Source: a virus
Virus record (IMG/VR): IMGVR_UViG_3300025401_000023
Location: 1-64,000 of that record
Length of the DNA stretch: 64,000 bases
Direction: 5' to 3' (one strand)
In this document: positions 44,901-53,233 of the stretch, in pieces
Layout: each line of letters starts with the position of its first letter
Position numbering within the stretch: the stretch's first letter is position 1
Translations under genes and position numbers: made by a program
Notes under the pieces: model-generated
What the model was told of the DNA's origin: nothing
Databases searched by the model: none
The model's input: the letters and a program-made list of their open reading frames with translations, nothing else

Positions 44901-45610
44901 GCTAGATGATTACCAACTTTAGGCGGTTCTTCGTATATAAAGGTTTGTCCGTTAAACGTTGTACTGGTAATTTCAAAAGCCATTGAACGACCAGCAACAG
45001 TTTTGGTAAAACTGTACAATGGAATATCTGTATTAGAAGCGTTGAATCTATACTGCGCAGAATTAATACCATAGATTGTTGCAGAATCGACTGGGTTACC
45101 AAATTGTTGAGTTTGCGGTAAGGCCGCATTGATTATTTTGATAAACTGATCGTACCAGTTAACATTACTTGGATCATTCCAAGTAATTACTTGTCCAGAT
45201 AAATTTCTGCCGTTGCTGTCAATAACATTTTCAGTAGTTTTAATAGTACTAAATTTTAGCAATCCTCTAGCGGCTACGTTTCTACTAGCATTATAGCTAA
45301 TTAATCGTGCTAGGCGTAAGATGCTATCGCGGCGTTCTGCTAGTTCTAAAAAGTTTTCACGTGCATTTAAATCAACACGGAAGGCAATACTTTGTCCAAC
45401 ATATGCAATAAGGTCAATAAGAGCAAGATATTCGCTAGATTCAATATAATCGTTAAAATCTTCAGGAAAATTTGTACGGATATATTCGATCATAGATCTG
45501 CGTAAGTTTTCAAAGTCGTAACTTTGAAAGTCAGCATTTTTAAAGGACTGATAAATCTTTGTCCAGTCTTGGCTTATGAGCAGGTTATTTTGACGATCTG
45601 TTGAACTCAT
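41963..45610 (-). CDS. 6: Baseplate wedge protein gp6
   Basis: 1215 residues, longer than T4 gp6 (660). The N-terminal part is typical of the family: FENLRRSMIEYIRTNFPEDF, then EYLALIDLIAYVGQSIAFRV, DLNARENFLELAERRDSI and RLISYNASRNVAARG. gp6 dimers form the inner ring that joins the wedges around the hub. Extra length sits in the middle and C-terminal half and includes Thr/Ser-rich beta sequence. It lies between gp25 and the giant gene, the order expected for wedge genes, with a late-type promoter in front. Confidence 0.9.
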   Translation of the reverse strand: MSSTDRQNNLLISQDWTKIYQSFKNADFQSYDFENLRRSMIEYIRTNFPEDFNDYIESSEYLALIDLIAYVGQSIAFRVDLNARENFLELAERRDSILRLARLISYNASRNVAARGLLKFSTIKTTENVIDSNGRNLSGQVITWNDPSNVNWYDQFIKIINAALPQTQQFGNPVDSATIYGINSAQYRFNASNTDIPLYSFTKTVAGRSMAFEITSTTFNGQTFIYEEPPKVGNHLACVYTDDGYGAGSSNTGFFFNFTQGTLQQGVFSITQPSTNEIININTQNINNTDVWLYKLDSTGLESELWTKVPNLTGNNIIYNSLSNKIKNIYSVITRAGDAVSLSFSDGTFGNLPLGTFRSYYRTSNNLSYTINPSDILNVTINIPYISARNQAETLTISLGLPSTVSNATQTETNASIKANAPATYYTQNRMITGEDYNISPLSATQKIAKIKSVNRSSSGISRYFDLVDPTGKYSSTNLFADDGVIYQNPYTSLINFSYTTQSDIESVIVNTIYDVLNSPDLRNFYYTNFTNNINTAVNLIWHNVTTDSNASTGYIGDSTGRVIYKTGSYTATDLQYVTLGSLIKFTAPAGYYFDNNNLNTLVAGIPISNGSSYYIWAEAVSIAQDGTASGTGVLSSGNGPIALNIPVPSSAIISQIIPKLTRTIDSTVITTMIDLIFANQPFGLRYDASTQSWQIIFEANLNTTTIFSLANQGSTSNLQQDASWFMLFTTNNEFYTITTRLLRYIFESDSQLNFYFDSDQKIYDIVSTSIVKDSINVLNINTQPLGSLPFTSSLPWEVISSFSGLDGYVDPKKIVVTFTDSDNNGVVDNPQLFLDIVTTSNIAGSAAINTTAISSLLAVSSMVGASIIGAGIAPNTIITAVTPGVSLTINNPTTATLVNTTLTINKLNYIIQQRYLISQGQEDYKYVSNTANVVLILPSENQVGFLTQYTDGQYFYFVDTDVVKKLDASTSTLNISLDYKVYIGRDKLKFQYTHSADYDSRIDPGSSNIMDVYVLTNDYNNRYRQWLSGANISEPLPPSSSELHSLLSSNLDPIKAISDEIIYHPVSYQLLFGPQAPNNLQATFSVIKNTSSTASDNDIKARILSAINTFFALDNWNFGDTFYFTELSTYVMNQLAPDITNFVIIPKQGDLYFGALFEIKCPSNQIFLSCATSDTIVVVSGFTSANLKTVSGNALTSLVTSQNVTSANFGVTNG

Positions 45611-45628
45611 GTTTTATCCTAATAAGTG

Positions 45629-45635
45629 TATTTAT
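45629..45635 (-). promoter_or_regulatory. Late-type promoter element ATAAATA(C)
   Basis: ATAAATAC on the minus strand, 19 bases before the gp6 start, in the only gap (50 bases) of the baseplate cluster, with AGGAT as ribosome site. Confidence 0.5.
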
Positions 45636-45660
45636 TGAATAAAATTATATGCGTAGTTAA

Positions 45661-46098
45661 TCATGCGATTGATAATCCAGAGGCTTGATCAAACTGTAAT
45701 TTTAAATTTTGAGAGATGTTATATGGTAGGTATTTCAGTGTACATTCAATCTGTATACCCTTGTCGTAGCTAGTTACAACAACGTTTTCAGCTTGAATCC
45801 TAGGATCATAATTGACAATTTCATTGACATTTTGTAGTATTAAATCTTTTACTTGCTCTGTCATAGGTTCAAATATTAAGTCCCAGATAATTGTACCAAA
45901 GGTAGGATTCATCAATCGTTCACCCTGGCGAACATAAAAGTGATTTAGTAAATCTTGTTTAATTAATTCAAAGTCGTATAATGTAAAATTTTGTGTAGTC
46001 GTGTTAACTGTGCTAAATCCTCGATACATTTGAGGAGTAGTTGCTGTTATAGTAGTACGAGCTTGTAAATTAATATTTTCGTAAAGATTATTGGCCAT
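45661..46098 (-). CDS. 25: Baseplate wedge protein gp25
   Basis: 145 residues, near T4 gp25 (132). The core NFTLYDFELIKQDLLNHFYV, then RQGERLMNPTFGTIIWDLIF is the gp25/GpW-like signature shared by all contractile tails. It plugs gp6 to the sheath end. The gene overlaps the gp5 gene by 11 bases. Confidence 0.93.
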   Translation of the reverse strand: MANNLYENINLQARTTITATTPQMYRGFSTVNTTTQNFTLYDFELIKQDLLNHFYVRQGERLMNPTFGTIIWDLIFEPMTEQVKDLILQNVNEIVNYDPRIQAENVVVTSYDKGIQIECTLKYLPYNISQNLKLQFDQASGLSIA

Positions 46099-47743
46099 TG
46101 TCTGTTCCTTTTACCTTGTTAAAGGGATCTGTTGATGTTGTATATTTTTTGTAAAAATCAGGTGTTGCAATTGCACTACCGCTTTCTCGATCCGTTTGAT
46201 CAGGTTTAAATTTTGTAGCGTCTAAATTTTCATGATGCGGGTAAGGTTCTGTTGTAGGTACTCGTAGCATAATACTAGTAATAGTAGTGCCATCAGTTTC
46301 TGTTGGATTATCAAAAGTGCTCAGTGCTGTTGGGGCTGTTGCCGCTGATGCTGATCCTGCTGAGGCTGCGGCTGGCCCATTAAGATTAATATTGCCACCG
46401 GAAATATTAGTACTAGACGCTCCTATTTCCATCGTGCCGCCTGATGTTAATTTGTTTGTACCGCTAGTATTAAGGTCAAATCCGCCGCTTACTGTTATAT
46501 TAGTTTGTCCGCCTACTGTAGCATCCCAGGTTGCTCCAAACGACTGTTTATGAGCTCCGCTAATTGTTTCATCTTGTGTACCGCTTACTTGAATAGCGAC
46601 TTTACCATCTACAATAGTAATTTTATCACCACCAACTTCTGTTTGATGTCGTTCTTTAACTTTTAAATTAAAATTACGCCCTGCCTCAAAATTAATGTCA
46701 CGATCAGCATAAAAATTTAAATCGTTGCCAGTATGTACGCTTATGCTGTCTGTAGCAAAGATGTCAATTTTTCCATCACTGGTCATTTCAATCCAGCTTG
46801 TTCCTCGGCTGTTTGTAATGTATATTAGATCTTCACTGTTATGCATTACAATCTGATGTCCAGTTCTAGTACGAATCCTAAATAGTTCGTTATGCGGTAT
46901 TGTTACATCACCATCAGTTTCACCTTGTGATGCGGCAGCATAATCAGGAGGACCATCTTTAGGTTTAGTCTTACGTAAGAATTTATCGTCACCGTCGTCC
47001 ATGACAAATGTAGTTCCGCCTAATCTACTAGCAGGATAGTTAGGCACTGCATTTTGATCAGTACCAACTTTACCAGTAGGTGCACCATCTTGCTTGTCTA
47101 ATGGCCCAGGTGTGCTAATACCAAATACCATGCTAGGAACTTCTCTTCTAGCACTGCTGGTAGTTATACCTCTAATATCATCTTCAATTAGACCTTGGTT
47201 TTGTAACGCAGTAGTTAACGGATGTTGTGGTTTTTTAATTTGAGTTACATCTGCATCAGTATCGTGTACTTTATTGTTGTATTCTGCAACAGGTGCTCTT
47301 AATGGGTCACCTGTTAAGCTAGTTGTTCCGCCTTCTACATTATTTTCAGTAGCGGCGATACCAGGTAACATAAAATCCATATTTTCATCTAATACGCTTC
47401 CCATCCAATAACCACGTTTAGGATCTCCGTCAATAAAAAATATTACAACTGTAGTTCCTACATCAGGTGGAATCATCCACATTCCGTAACTTTTTTGTGT
47501 GTTATTATAGTCGTCAGGATCTTTATTAACAAACTCAGCTTTAGTGACTCCATAAAATGGACTCATATATTTTACTTGGTGCAACTCACCTTCACTGGCT
47601 GTGCCGCCACTAGGTCTTAAAATTTCTACTTGTAATACACCCATGTAGGTAGGATCAAGATGGCTTACTATTCTTGCTAAGAACGGACCTGGACGTGGGT
47701 CACTATCCCCTGACGAAATATGATTTAAATTTTTATTTGCCAT
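46088..47743 (-). CDS. 5: Baseplate hub spike gp5-like (VgrG type) without visible lysozyme domain
   Basis: 551 residues. An OB-fold comes first (FLARIVSHLDPTYMGVLQVE, then GTTVVIFFIDGDPKRGYW). The C-terminal part is the triple beta-helix spike: SWIEMTSDGKIDIFATDSI, DLNFYADRDINFEAGRNFNL and the following repeats. The central lysozyme domain of T4 gp5 is not seen; between OB-fold and helix there are about 130 residues of Pro/Thr/Asp-rich sequence. So the spike probably pierces without cutting, or the cell-wall enzyme is elsewhere. A tail of 80 residues after the helix may carry a tip. Confidence 0.85.
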   Translation of the reverse strand: MANKNLNHISSGDSDPRPGPFLARIVSHLDPTYMGVLQVEILRPSGGTASEGELHQVKYMSPFYGVTKAEFVNKDPDDYNNTQKSYGMWMIPPDVGTTVVIFFIDGDPKRGYWMGSVLDENMDFMLPGIAATENNVEGGTTSLTGDPLRAPVAEYNNKVHDTDADVTQIKKPQHPLTTALQNQGLIEDDIRGITTSSARREVPSMVFGISTPGPLDKQDGAPTGKVGTDQNAVPNYPASRLGGTTFVMDDGDDKFLRKTKPKDGPPDYAAASQGETDGDVTIPHNELFRIRTRTGHQIVMHNSEDLIYITNSRGTSWIEMTSDGKIDIFATDSISVHTGNDLNFYADRDINFEAGRNFNLKVKERHQTEVGGDKITIVDGKVAIQVSGTQDETISGAHKQSFGATWDATVGGQTNITVSGGFDLNTSGTNKLTSGGTMEIGASSTNISGGNINLNGPAAASAGSASAATAPTALSTFDNPTETDGTTITSIMLRVPTTEPYPHHENLDATKFKPDQTDRESGSAIATPDFYKKYTTSTDPFNKVKGTDNGQ

Positions 47744-47744
47744 G

Positions 47745-50003
47745 TTAGTTGTCCTCAGAGTCAGCCGATGGGTCTGGTTGACTTCTACGTGTTGAGAACA
47801 TTTGATCCGGAGTCGCTTCTTCTAGGCCTTCGAAGTATGGTCGTCTAAAACCTTTTAATTGCTGTTTAAAGACGCCACCTTTGAACGTACTAATTACTTG
47901 GTTAACACAGTACAGTCCTGTAAACTGAATAACTGGTGCGCTTTTACTTGACCCACCAAAATTGTATAACCCAGTCGTTTGATTTAAATCTATAGGAGTT
48001 CTAAAGTTAACCTTAATGTCAACTTCCCCGTCTTGATAATTCACTGATCCGTCTGTGTTTAAATTAGTAGTGGCTGCTTCGCTAGTATAATTGCCCTGAC
48101 CGCTTTGCGCAATAAAATAAGGGTCGCCTATAATTTCCATATCAAGGTCAATCATATCAGTACTAGATTGAAGTGCATCCTGGAATAAACGTGCCGCACG
48201 TTGAGCAATACCTTCTTCACCACCGCCACCTTTTCTATCTGAGCCAGTCATTGTTCCTATGTATTTTACAATTGTAGGTAACACTCCTAATTCAGTTGAT
48301 GGCGGATTTCCCGGCGGCATAGGTTGTATTGGTGTTGCTTGCGGTGTAGAGTCTCCGCCTTCAGCATCTGCTTCTACAGCATCTTGTGTTCTTGTTAATC
48401 CATCAGATCCCATAATTTGAGTAAATCCGTTATTAACTTTAATTTCAAATCGAAGAATATCAACATTCTTACCAGTATAGATATAGTTGTAATGTTTAAC
48501 TGCTTGCGCTTCTAATTCTCCGCCTTCGCCTAGACCAGGAGCTTTAGTATTTGGAGGAACTAATCTACTGCTATGTACTTTATATGGAATTACTCGGTAT
48601 ACAATTATTTTAGGTTTAGTTCCAGTAACTGCCATGTTTTCACTAGATGGATTATTATACACCTGTGTATCAATTCTCCACCAACCTCTATACCCTTCAG
48701 GTGTTATTAAGGAACTGTCTAATGCATCTTTAACAAAGTCACTTTGTAACAATACTTGATTTATAGCGTTAGGGATATTTGTATCTTGACTAAACTTCAT
48801 TTCTGTTTGTGTACTATCAATTGTTAAATTGCCCTGAACAAATGTTTTACTTTTAGGATCGTACACTGCATCATTCTTACCAGTTTGTGGATCACCTTTT
48901 CTTTTATCTTCAGCAATTAATGTTGCGGCGCCAAGAGCATTCACATCATCAGAACTTTGAATTAACGTTCCATTAATAGAACTTCTTGATAATCCTAATA
49001 CATCTTCAACACCGCCACTTGACGACGAGCTAGGATCTTCTGTTGCGCCGGCATCCTGGCTACTACTGTTATCTGGAGTAAAAATTGCACTACTTGACGA
49101 TGCAGGATCAGTTGGAAAAATAATAACATATTCGTCAGCAACTGGCACAATTCCTTTTTCTACTAGTAATTGTGCTCTTTGATTAATTACTGCTTGCAAA
49201 CTTTTTTCGCCAGTTTGTAAAATTTCTTGTACAGTTGATCCCACTGTTGAATGATCTGACTGTAAGTTTGCTACAGCATCTCCTAGTGCATATTGGTTGC
49301 AAGGTTGCGCTGTACAGCTATATACTGCACCTTTTTCATTAACTACCATGTTCATATCATTAAAATTAAATGGTATGTGTCTAGTAGTGCCGGAGATATT
49401 TTTTATTTGTCCTGTTTCAGTGTTGCCTCTAAACTCTATAGTAAGCAGAAATGGAGCTTCACGCCAATTATCATGTCCTAATTCTTGTGCAAGCTGTTGA
49501 CAGGCGATTATAAACAGGCCCATACTATACGGTTCAATAATTGTAAAAGTTAATCCAGTAACGTTAGTATTACCCGAACCTTGTTCAAATCCTATTAAAC
49601 TATCTAGTGTTAAATCGTCAATATAAAAATCAAATTTTCCATAGGGTGTATTAACTCTATTGCTAGGATCAGCATTTGCCGATTTACATATTAATGGAAT
49701 ACGCTTTCCAATCATATATGTAGTGTCAGGTTTCATTAGGTCGTCATCTGTTAAACAACCGATACTTAAAACATAAGTGTAGCTGGCATATGCAAACAAC
49801 GGATTTGGCAATGGTAACTTAACTCCGCTAGGTAACCCTTTAAATAAAGAACTTAGACCGCCCAATAGTCCAGACACTGCACTTGATATTGATGACAATG
49901 CTGAAGCTGGACCTGAAGATAATAAGCTCGAGGCACTAGATGCTACACTGCTAACAGCATTAGTTGCAGAGTCAATTGCTCCTGACAAATTATCAAAACT
50001 CAT
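47745..50003 (-). CDS. Baseplate hub subunit (gp27-like position)
   Basis: 752 residues. A Ser/Ala/Gly-rich N-terminus (about 60 residues) precedes PLFAYASYTYVLSIGCLTDD and a beta-rich domain with TFTIIEPYSMGLFIIACQQL, then PFLLTIEFRG, which looks like hub proteins that connect tube to spike. An Asp/Ser linker lies near residues 300-340. The C-terminal part includes VNFRTPIDLNQ and YCVNQVISTFKGGVFKQQLK, typical of hub domains that contact the spike. Position between gp53 and gp5 supports a gp27-type role, but the match to T4 gp27 is by context. Confidence 0.65.
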   Translation of the reverse strand: MSFDNLSGAIDSATNAVSSVASSASSLLSSGPASALSSISSAVSGLLGGLSSLFKGLPSGVKLPLPNPLFAYASYTYVLSIGCLTDDDLMKPDTTYMIGKRIPLICKSANADPSNRVNTPYGKFDFYIDDLTLDSLIGFEQGSGNTNVTGLTFTIIEPYSMGLFIIACQQLAQELGHDNWREAPFLLTIEFRGNTETGQIKNISGTTRHIPFNFNDMNMVVNEKGAVYSCTAQPCNQYALGDAVANLQSDHSTVGSTVQEILQTGEKSLQAVINQRAQLLVEKGIVPVADEYVIIFPTDPASSSSAIFTPDNSSSQDAGATEDPSSSSSGGVEDVLGLSRSSINGTLIQSSDDVNALGAATLIAEDKRKGDPQTGKNDAVYDPKSKTFVQGNLTIDSTQTEMKFSQDTNIPNAINQVLLQSDFVKDALDSSLITPEGYRGWWRIDTQVYNNPSSENMAVTGTKPKIIVYRVIPYKVHSSRLVPPNTKAPGLGEGGELEAQAVKHYNYIYTGKNVDILRFEIKVNNGFTQIMGSDGLTRTQDAVEADAEGGDSTPQATPIQPMPPGNPPSTELGVLPTIVKYIGTMTGSDRKGGGGEEGIAQRAARLFQDALQSSTDMIDLDMEIIGDPYFIAQSGQGNYTSEAATTNLNTDGSVNYQDGEVDIKVNFRTPIDLNQTTGLYNFGGSSKSAPVIQFTGLYCVNQVISTFKGGVFKQQLKGFRRPYFEGLEEATPDQMFSTRRSQPDPSADSEDN

Positions 50004-50004
50004 A

Positions 50005-50307
50005 TTACAATCCTAATACTAATTTTAAACTACTACTTTTTGGAATATAAATTTGTACGCCTGGAACAAAATCTAAAATAGGATCTTGTAAGACATCTAA
50101 ATTACGTTGTATAAAAACCCACCATAGATTAACTTCCCCATATAAGTCAGCCGCTAGTAAATCTGGTCTGTACGTATACTGAGGTTCAATAGTGTATAAA
50201 AAGTCGTCTACTTCAGCAGACACTGGTCGTATTTTTAGAATGTCAAGATGATCTTGTTTAGTCTTTGTGTTATACCACGGGCTTGTATTTGTGTAAGTTG
50301 CTTTCAT
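50005..50307 (-). CDS. 53: Baseplate wedge protein gp53
   Basis: 100 residues from ATG 50307, one base after the preceding stop; a TTG at 50322 is less likely. The pattern TSPWYNTKTKQDHLDILKIR, then YRPDLLAADLYGEVNLWWVF and a LysM-like end (VPGVQIYIP) fits gp53 of T4-like phages, a wedge clamp that holds gp6 and gp25 together. Shorter than T4 gp53 (196). Confidence 0.85.
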   Translation of the reverse strand: MKATYTNTSPWYNTKTKQDHLDILKIRPVSAEVDDFLYTIEPQYTYRPDLLAADLYGEVNLWWVFIQRNLDVLQDPILDFVPGVQIYIPKSSSLKLVLGL

Positions 50308-50308
50308 T

Positions 50309-51313
50309 TTAAATATAACCAAATCCGTTGTTTAGATATCCACCAGTAACAAATCTATCTAGGCTAAAGTTTCTAGCACTATTTCTACTATAGACTGGTT
50401 GTAGTTTAAGTGTAAATGTACTCTTAGTCGGAACATGGGCAACACCACCACTAGTTGTACCGCCGAGACCAAACGTACCAGCAAGCGCGGCAACTTGTCC
50501 TACGCCTCCTGCAATACTACTTACCGTATCAGTAAGACCGCTAAGTCCAGGAATGACTCCGCCTAGTGTATCTGCAAGTCCACCAATACTAGATGCAACA
50601 CCTTCAACTGAACCGGCTGCTGATCCAACTACATCAACACCAATATAATCACATTCGTTAGTTAACGATACGCTCATACTTTTTACTATAACCGGAACAT
50701 TCTTAAACACATAATTTCCATAACCGTTTAAGAAAATAACAGGAGGTGGATTGCCTGCTTTAGGATCGTTGCCTGCAAACATTTTAGTCAAACTACGAAG
50801 ATAATGTACCATTGCAATCCAATATAATCCTTGAGTAGGATCCTCAACATACATAGGCGCACTAATATTAATTTCGCCAGGATCACTATTTTGAAATGCT
50901 TGGAATGTATAATTACTGTGTATTGTATTAACTGGTTGATACTGTGCGCCGCTTGAAATATTGATTGTAGGAGTGTAAGGAAATATCAACCCGCCGGCAT
51001 CTTTAAGAGGTGCTAGCACTGGACTTGTTCTAAAACTAGACCAATTAGCGAGGCTTAATCTGACACGCCAATCATTAGCATTAGCATCACCCCCAAAACT
51101 AGCTACTGCACTAACAATGTCTCCAACTGCTTCTCCAGCGGCTGGTAAATTGATGCTTCGGATTGCGCCTAATACACCACCGGCGTCATATCCAGAAGAC
51201 AGCGCAGATGCCAAGTTTCCAGCAGTGCCGAATGCACGACCGGCGGAACCTATTAAATTAGATGTTGCGCCAATATTTGAAATTATGCTAGAACCACCGT
51301 CAAATAAACCCAT
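50309..51313 (-). CDS. 48: Baseplate tail-tube cap gp48-like
   Basis: 334 residues, near T4 gp48 (364). Gly/Ala/Ser-rich N-terminus, then NDWRVRLSLANWSSFRTSPV, GLIFPYTPTINISSGAQYQP, IHSNYTFQAFQNSDPGEINI and YWIAMVHYLRSLTKMFAG, features of the tube-initiator proteins gp48/gp54. It starts the tube on the baseplate hub. First gene of the minus-strand baseplate cluster; a CTAAATA element (51336-51342, minus strand) may be its late promoter. Confidence 0.85.
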   Translation of the reverse strand: MGLFDGGSSIISNIGATSNLIGSAGRAFGTAGNLASALSSGYDAGGVLGAIRSINLPAAGEAVGDIVSAVASFGGDANANDWRVRLSLANWSSFRTSPVLAPLKDAGGLIFPYTPTINISSGAQYQPVNTIHSNYTFQAFQNSDPGEINISAPMYVEDPTQGLYWIAMVHYLRSLTKMFAGNDPKAGNPPPVIFLNGYGNYVFKNVPVIVKSMSVSLTNECDYIGVDVVGSAAGSVEGVASSIGGLADTLGGVIPGLSGLTDTVSSIAGGVGQVAALAGTFGLGGTTSGGVAHVPTKSTFTLKLQPVYSRNSARNFSLDRFVTGGYLNNGFGYI

Positions 51314-51335
51314 ATGAAACTCCCGTTTGGTATAA

Positions 51336-51342
51336 TATTTAG
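51336..51342 (-). promoter_or_regulatory. Late-type promoter element (CTAAATA variant)
   Basis: CTAAATA on the minus strand, 23 bases before the gp48 start, back-to-back with the gp55 promoter at 51343-51371 on the other strand. Confidence 0.35.
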
Positions 51343-51371
51343 TTGACTTTTTAAAGTGCGTAGTTTATAAT
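51343..51371 (+). promoter_or_regulatory. sigma70-like promoter for gp55
   Basis: TTGACT at 51343-51348, 17 bases, TATAAT at 51366-51371, then aactc and ATTAG. The leader is about 20 bases and holds AGAGGA. It drives gp55-gp47-gp46 and following genes. Confidence 0.8.
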
Positions 51372-51395
51372 AACTCATTAGAGGACTCTTAATCA

Positions 51396-52223
51396 ATGGC
51401 TACAAAAGTAAATTACCTAAACAACAAGGATATGTTGTTAGAAATACATAGGAGCAAAACATCATATTGTAGCTTTACACAGCCAGAATTTCACCAATAT
51501 GATTTAATATTACCTAGTGTTGATAAAATCAACATTCGCACTATTGCAGAAGCCAAACGTGCTCGGGCTAAAAGAATAGGTGATGCAGAATACCAACGGC
51601 GTAAAGCCGAGGGTGAAAAAGTCAAGCAAGCAGACTGCGAAGTAGACTATAAAAAAATAGAAAAAATAGATGTTGTATTCCGTATTATGACATTTGATCA
51701 TATTCCATTGAACGGCATTAGAAAGAAAAATCCAAAGACTCTAGCAGATCACAGAGACAAAGTAAACTTTCCTCCTTTCCAACATTGGAAATTTAACGAT
51801 GCAGATGAACTAATCTGCGTGGGTAAAAGCCACTGGAAGGGTGATTTAGAAAAAGGCCACTTTGATAAAGATGCAGGTCAAATTACTCCAACTCTAGCAC
51901 GTATGATGTTAAAGTTATGCGAACGCTATGCAACACGTGGCAATGTCCGCGGGTACACTTATAATGACGAAATGAAAGGGCAGGCTATTTTACAACTAAC
52001 ACAAATAGGACTACAATTTGATGAATCGAAATCTGATAACCCTTTTGCTTATTTTACTGCCGCTGTTACTAACAGCTTTGTTAGAGTTATTAATATTGAA
52101 AAACGTAATCAAAATATCCGCGATGACATTTTAGAAATGAATGGTATGAATCCTAGTTATAGCCGTACTGGAGCAAGCGATCACGCTAACGCTCAAAAAC
52201 GTTTTGACGAGAGTAGTGAATGA
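51396..52223 (+). CDS. 55: Late-transcription sigma factor gp55
   Basis: 275 residues, T4 gp55 being 185. The conserved part is in the second half: ARMMLKLCERYATRGNVRGY, then YNDEMKGQAILQLTQIGLQF, NPFAYFTAAVTNSFVRVINI and EKRNQNIRDDILEMNG, matching the sigma region 2 of gp55 that binds host RNA polymerase and melts late promoters. The N-terminal 150 residues are an extension relative to T4, with a basic stretch (AKRARAKRIGDAEYQRRKAE). ATAAATA elements in the window fit its expected target. It overlaps gp47 by 4 bases. Confidence 0.88.
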   Translation: MATKVNYLNNKDMLLEIHRSKTSYCSFTQPEFHQYDLILPSVDKINIRTIAEAKRARAKRIGDAEYQRRKAEGEKVKQADCEVDYKKIEKIDVVFRIMTFDHIPLNGIRKKNPKTLADHRDKVNFPPFQHWKFNDADELICVGKSHWKGDLEKGHFDKDAGQITPTLARMMLKLCERYATRGNVRGYTYNDEMKGQAILQLTQIGLQFDESKSDNPFAYFTAAVTNSFVRVINIEKRNQNIRDDILEMNGMNPSYSRTGASDHANAQKRFDESSE

Positions 52224-53233
52224 CAAATTTGTTTAAAAAGGTGGCTTGCTTTACAGACATACACTTTGGTCTTAAAAGCAATAGCTCAACACACAATCAG
52301 GACTGTGAAGATTTTGTAGACTGGTATATTGCTAAAGCAAAGGAGGAAGGCTGTGATACAGGTATCTTTATGGGCGATTGGCATCATAACCGCAATAGCC
52401 TTAATATCACTACAATGGATTATAGCCTTAGGGCTTTGGAAAAGTTGGGTCAGGCGTTTGACAACTTCTATTTCTTTCCTGGTAATCATGATTTGTATTA
52501 CAAAGATAAACGGGACATACACTCTGTGGAGTTTGGAAAGTATATACCTGGTATTACTGTGGTACATGAGCCTACTACTATTGGAGATGTCACTCTTTGT
52601 CCGTGGCTTGTAGGAGAAGAATGGCGAAACATAAGCAAGAAAGGTGGCAAGTATATCTTTGGTCACTTTGAATTGCCTAGCTTCTTTATGAACGCCATGG
52701 TACAGATGCCAGATCATGGAGAGATCCAATTAGATGCTTTCCACAGTTATGAACTAGGATTTAGCGGACACTTTCATAAGCGCCAGCAACAAAAGAACAT
52801 GATCTATATTGGCAATGCATTTCCGCACAATTATGCAGATGCATGGGACGATGAACGTGGAATGATGATTCTAGAATGGGATGGAGAGCCAGTATATCAT
52901 GCTTGGCCTAATCAACCTACGTTCCGTACAGTGACTTTAAGTAGACTAATCGATGAAGCTGATTCAATAATCTTGCCCAAGAGTCATTTACGTGTTACAC
53001 TAGATATAGATATTAGCTATGAAGAAGCTAGCTTTATTAAAGAAAAGTTCATGGCGGACTACGATATCCGAGAACTAACTTTAATTGCAGAAAAGAAAGA
53101 TGCTGAAATTAATACCAACATCGATATTCAAGCATTTGAAAGTGTAGATCAAATTGTCAGCAGTCAAATTATTAGTATCGACTCTGATCAATTTAACAAG
53201 AACACACTTTTAGCAATTTACAATAGCCTATGA
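52220..53233 (+). CDS. 47: Recombination endonuclease subunit gp47 (SbcD/Mre11-like)
   Basis: 337 residues, T4 gp47 being 339. Metallophosphoesterase motifs in order: D13-I-H15 in FTDIHFG, GDWHH at 52-56, GNHD at 88-91 and GHFHKR further on. With gp46 it trims DNA ends for recombination-dependent replication. It is ATGA-coupled to gp55 and to gp46. Confidence 0.93.
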   Translation: MTNLFKKVACFTDIHFGLKSNSSTHNQDCEDFVDWYIAKAKEEGCDTGIFMGDWHHNRNSLNITTMDYSLRALEKLGQAFDNFYFFPGNHDLYYKDKRDIHSVEFGKYIPGITVVHEPTTIGDVTLCPWLVGEEWRNISKKGGKYIFGHFELPSFFMNAMVQMPDHGEIQLDAFHSYELGFSGHFHKRQQQKNMIYIGNAFPHNYADAWDDERGMMILEWDGEPVYHAWPNQPTFRTVTLSRLIDEADSIILPKSHLRVTLDIDISYEEASFIKEKFMADYDIRELTLIAEKKDAEINTNIDIQAFESVDQIVSSQIISIDSDQFNKNTLLAIYNSL

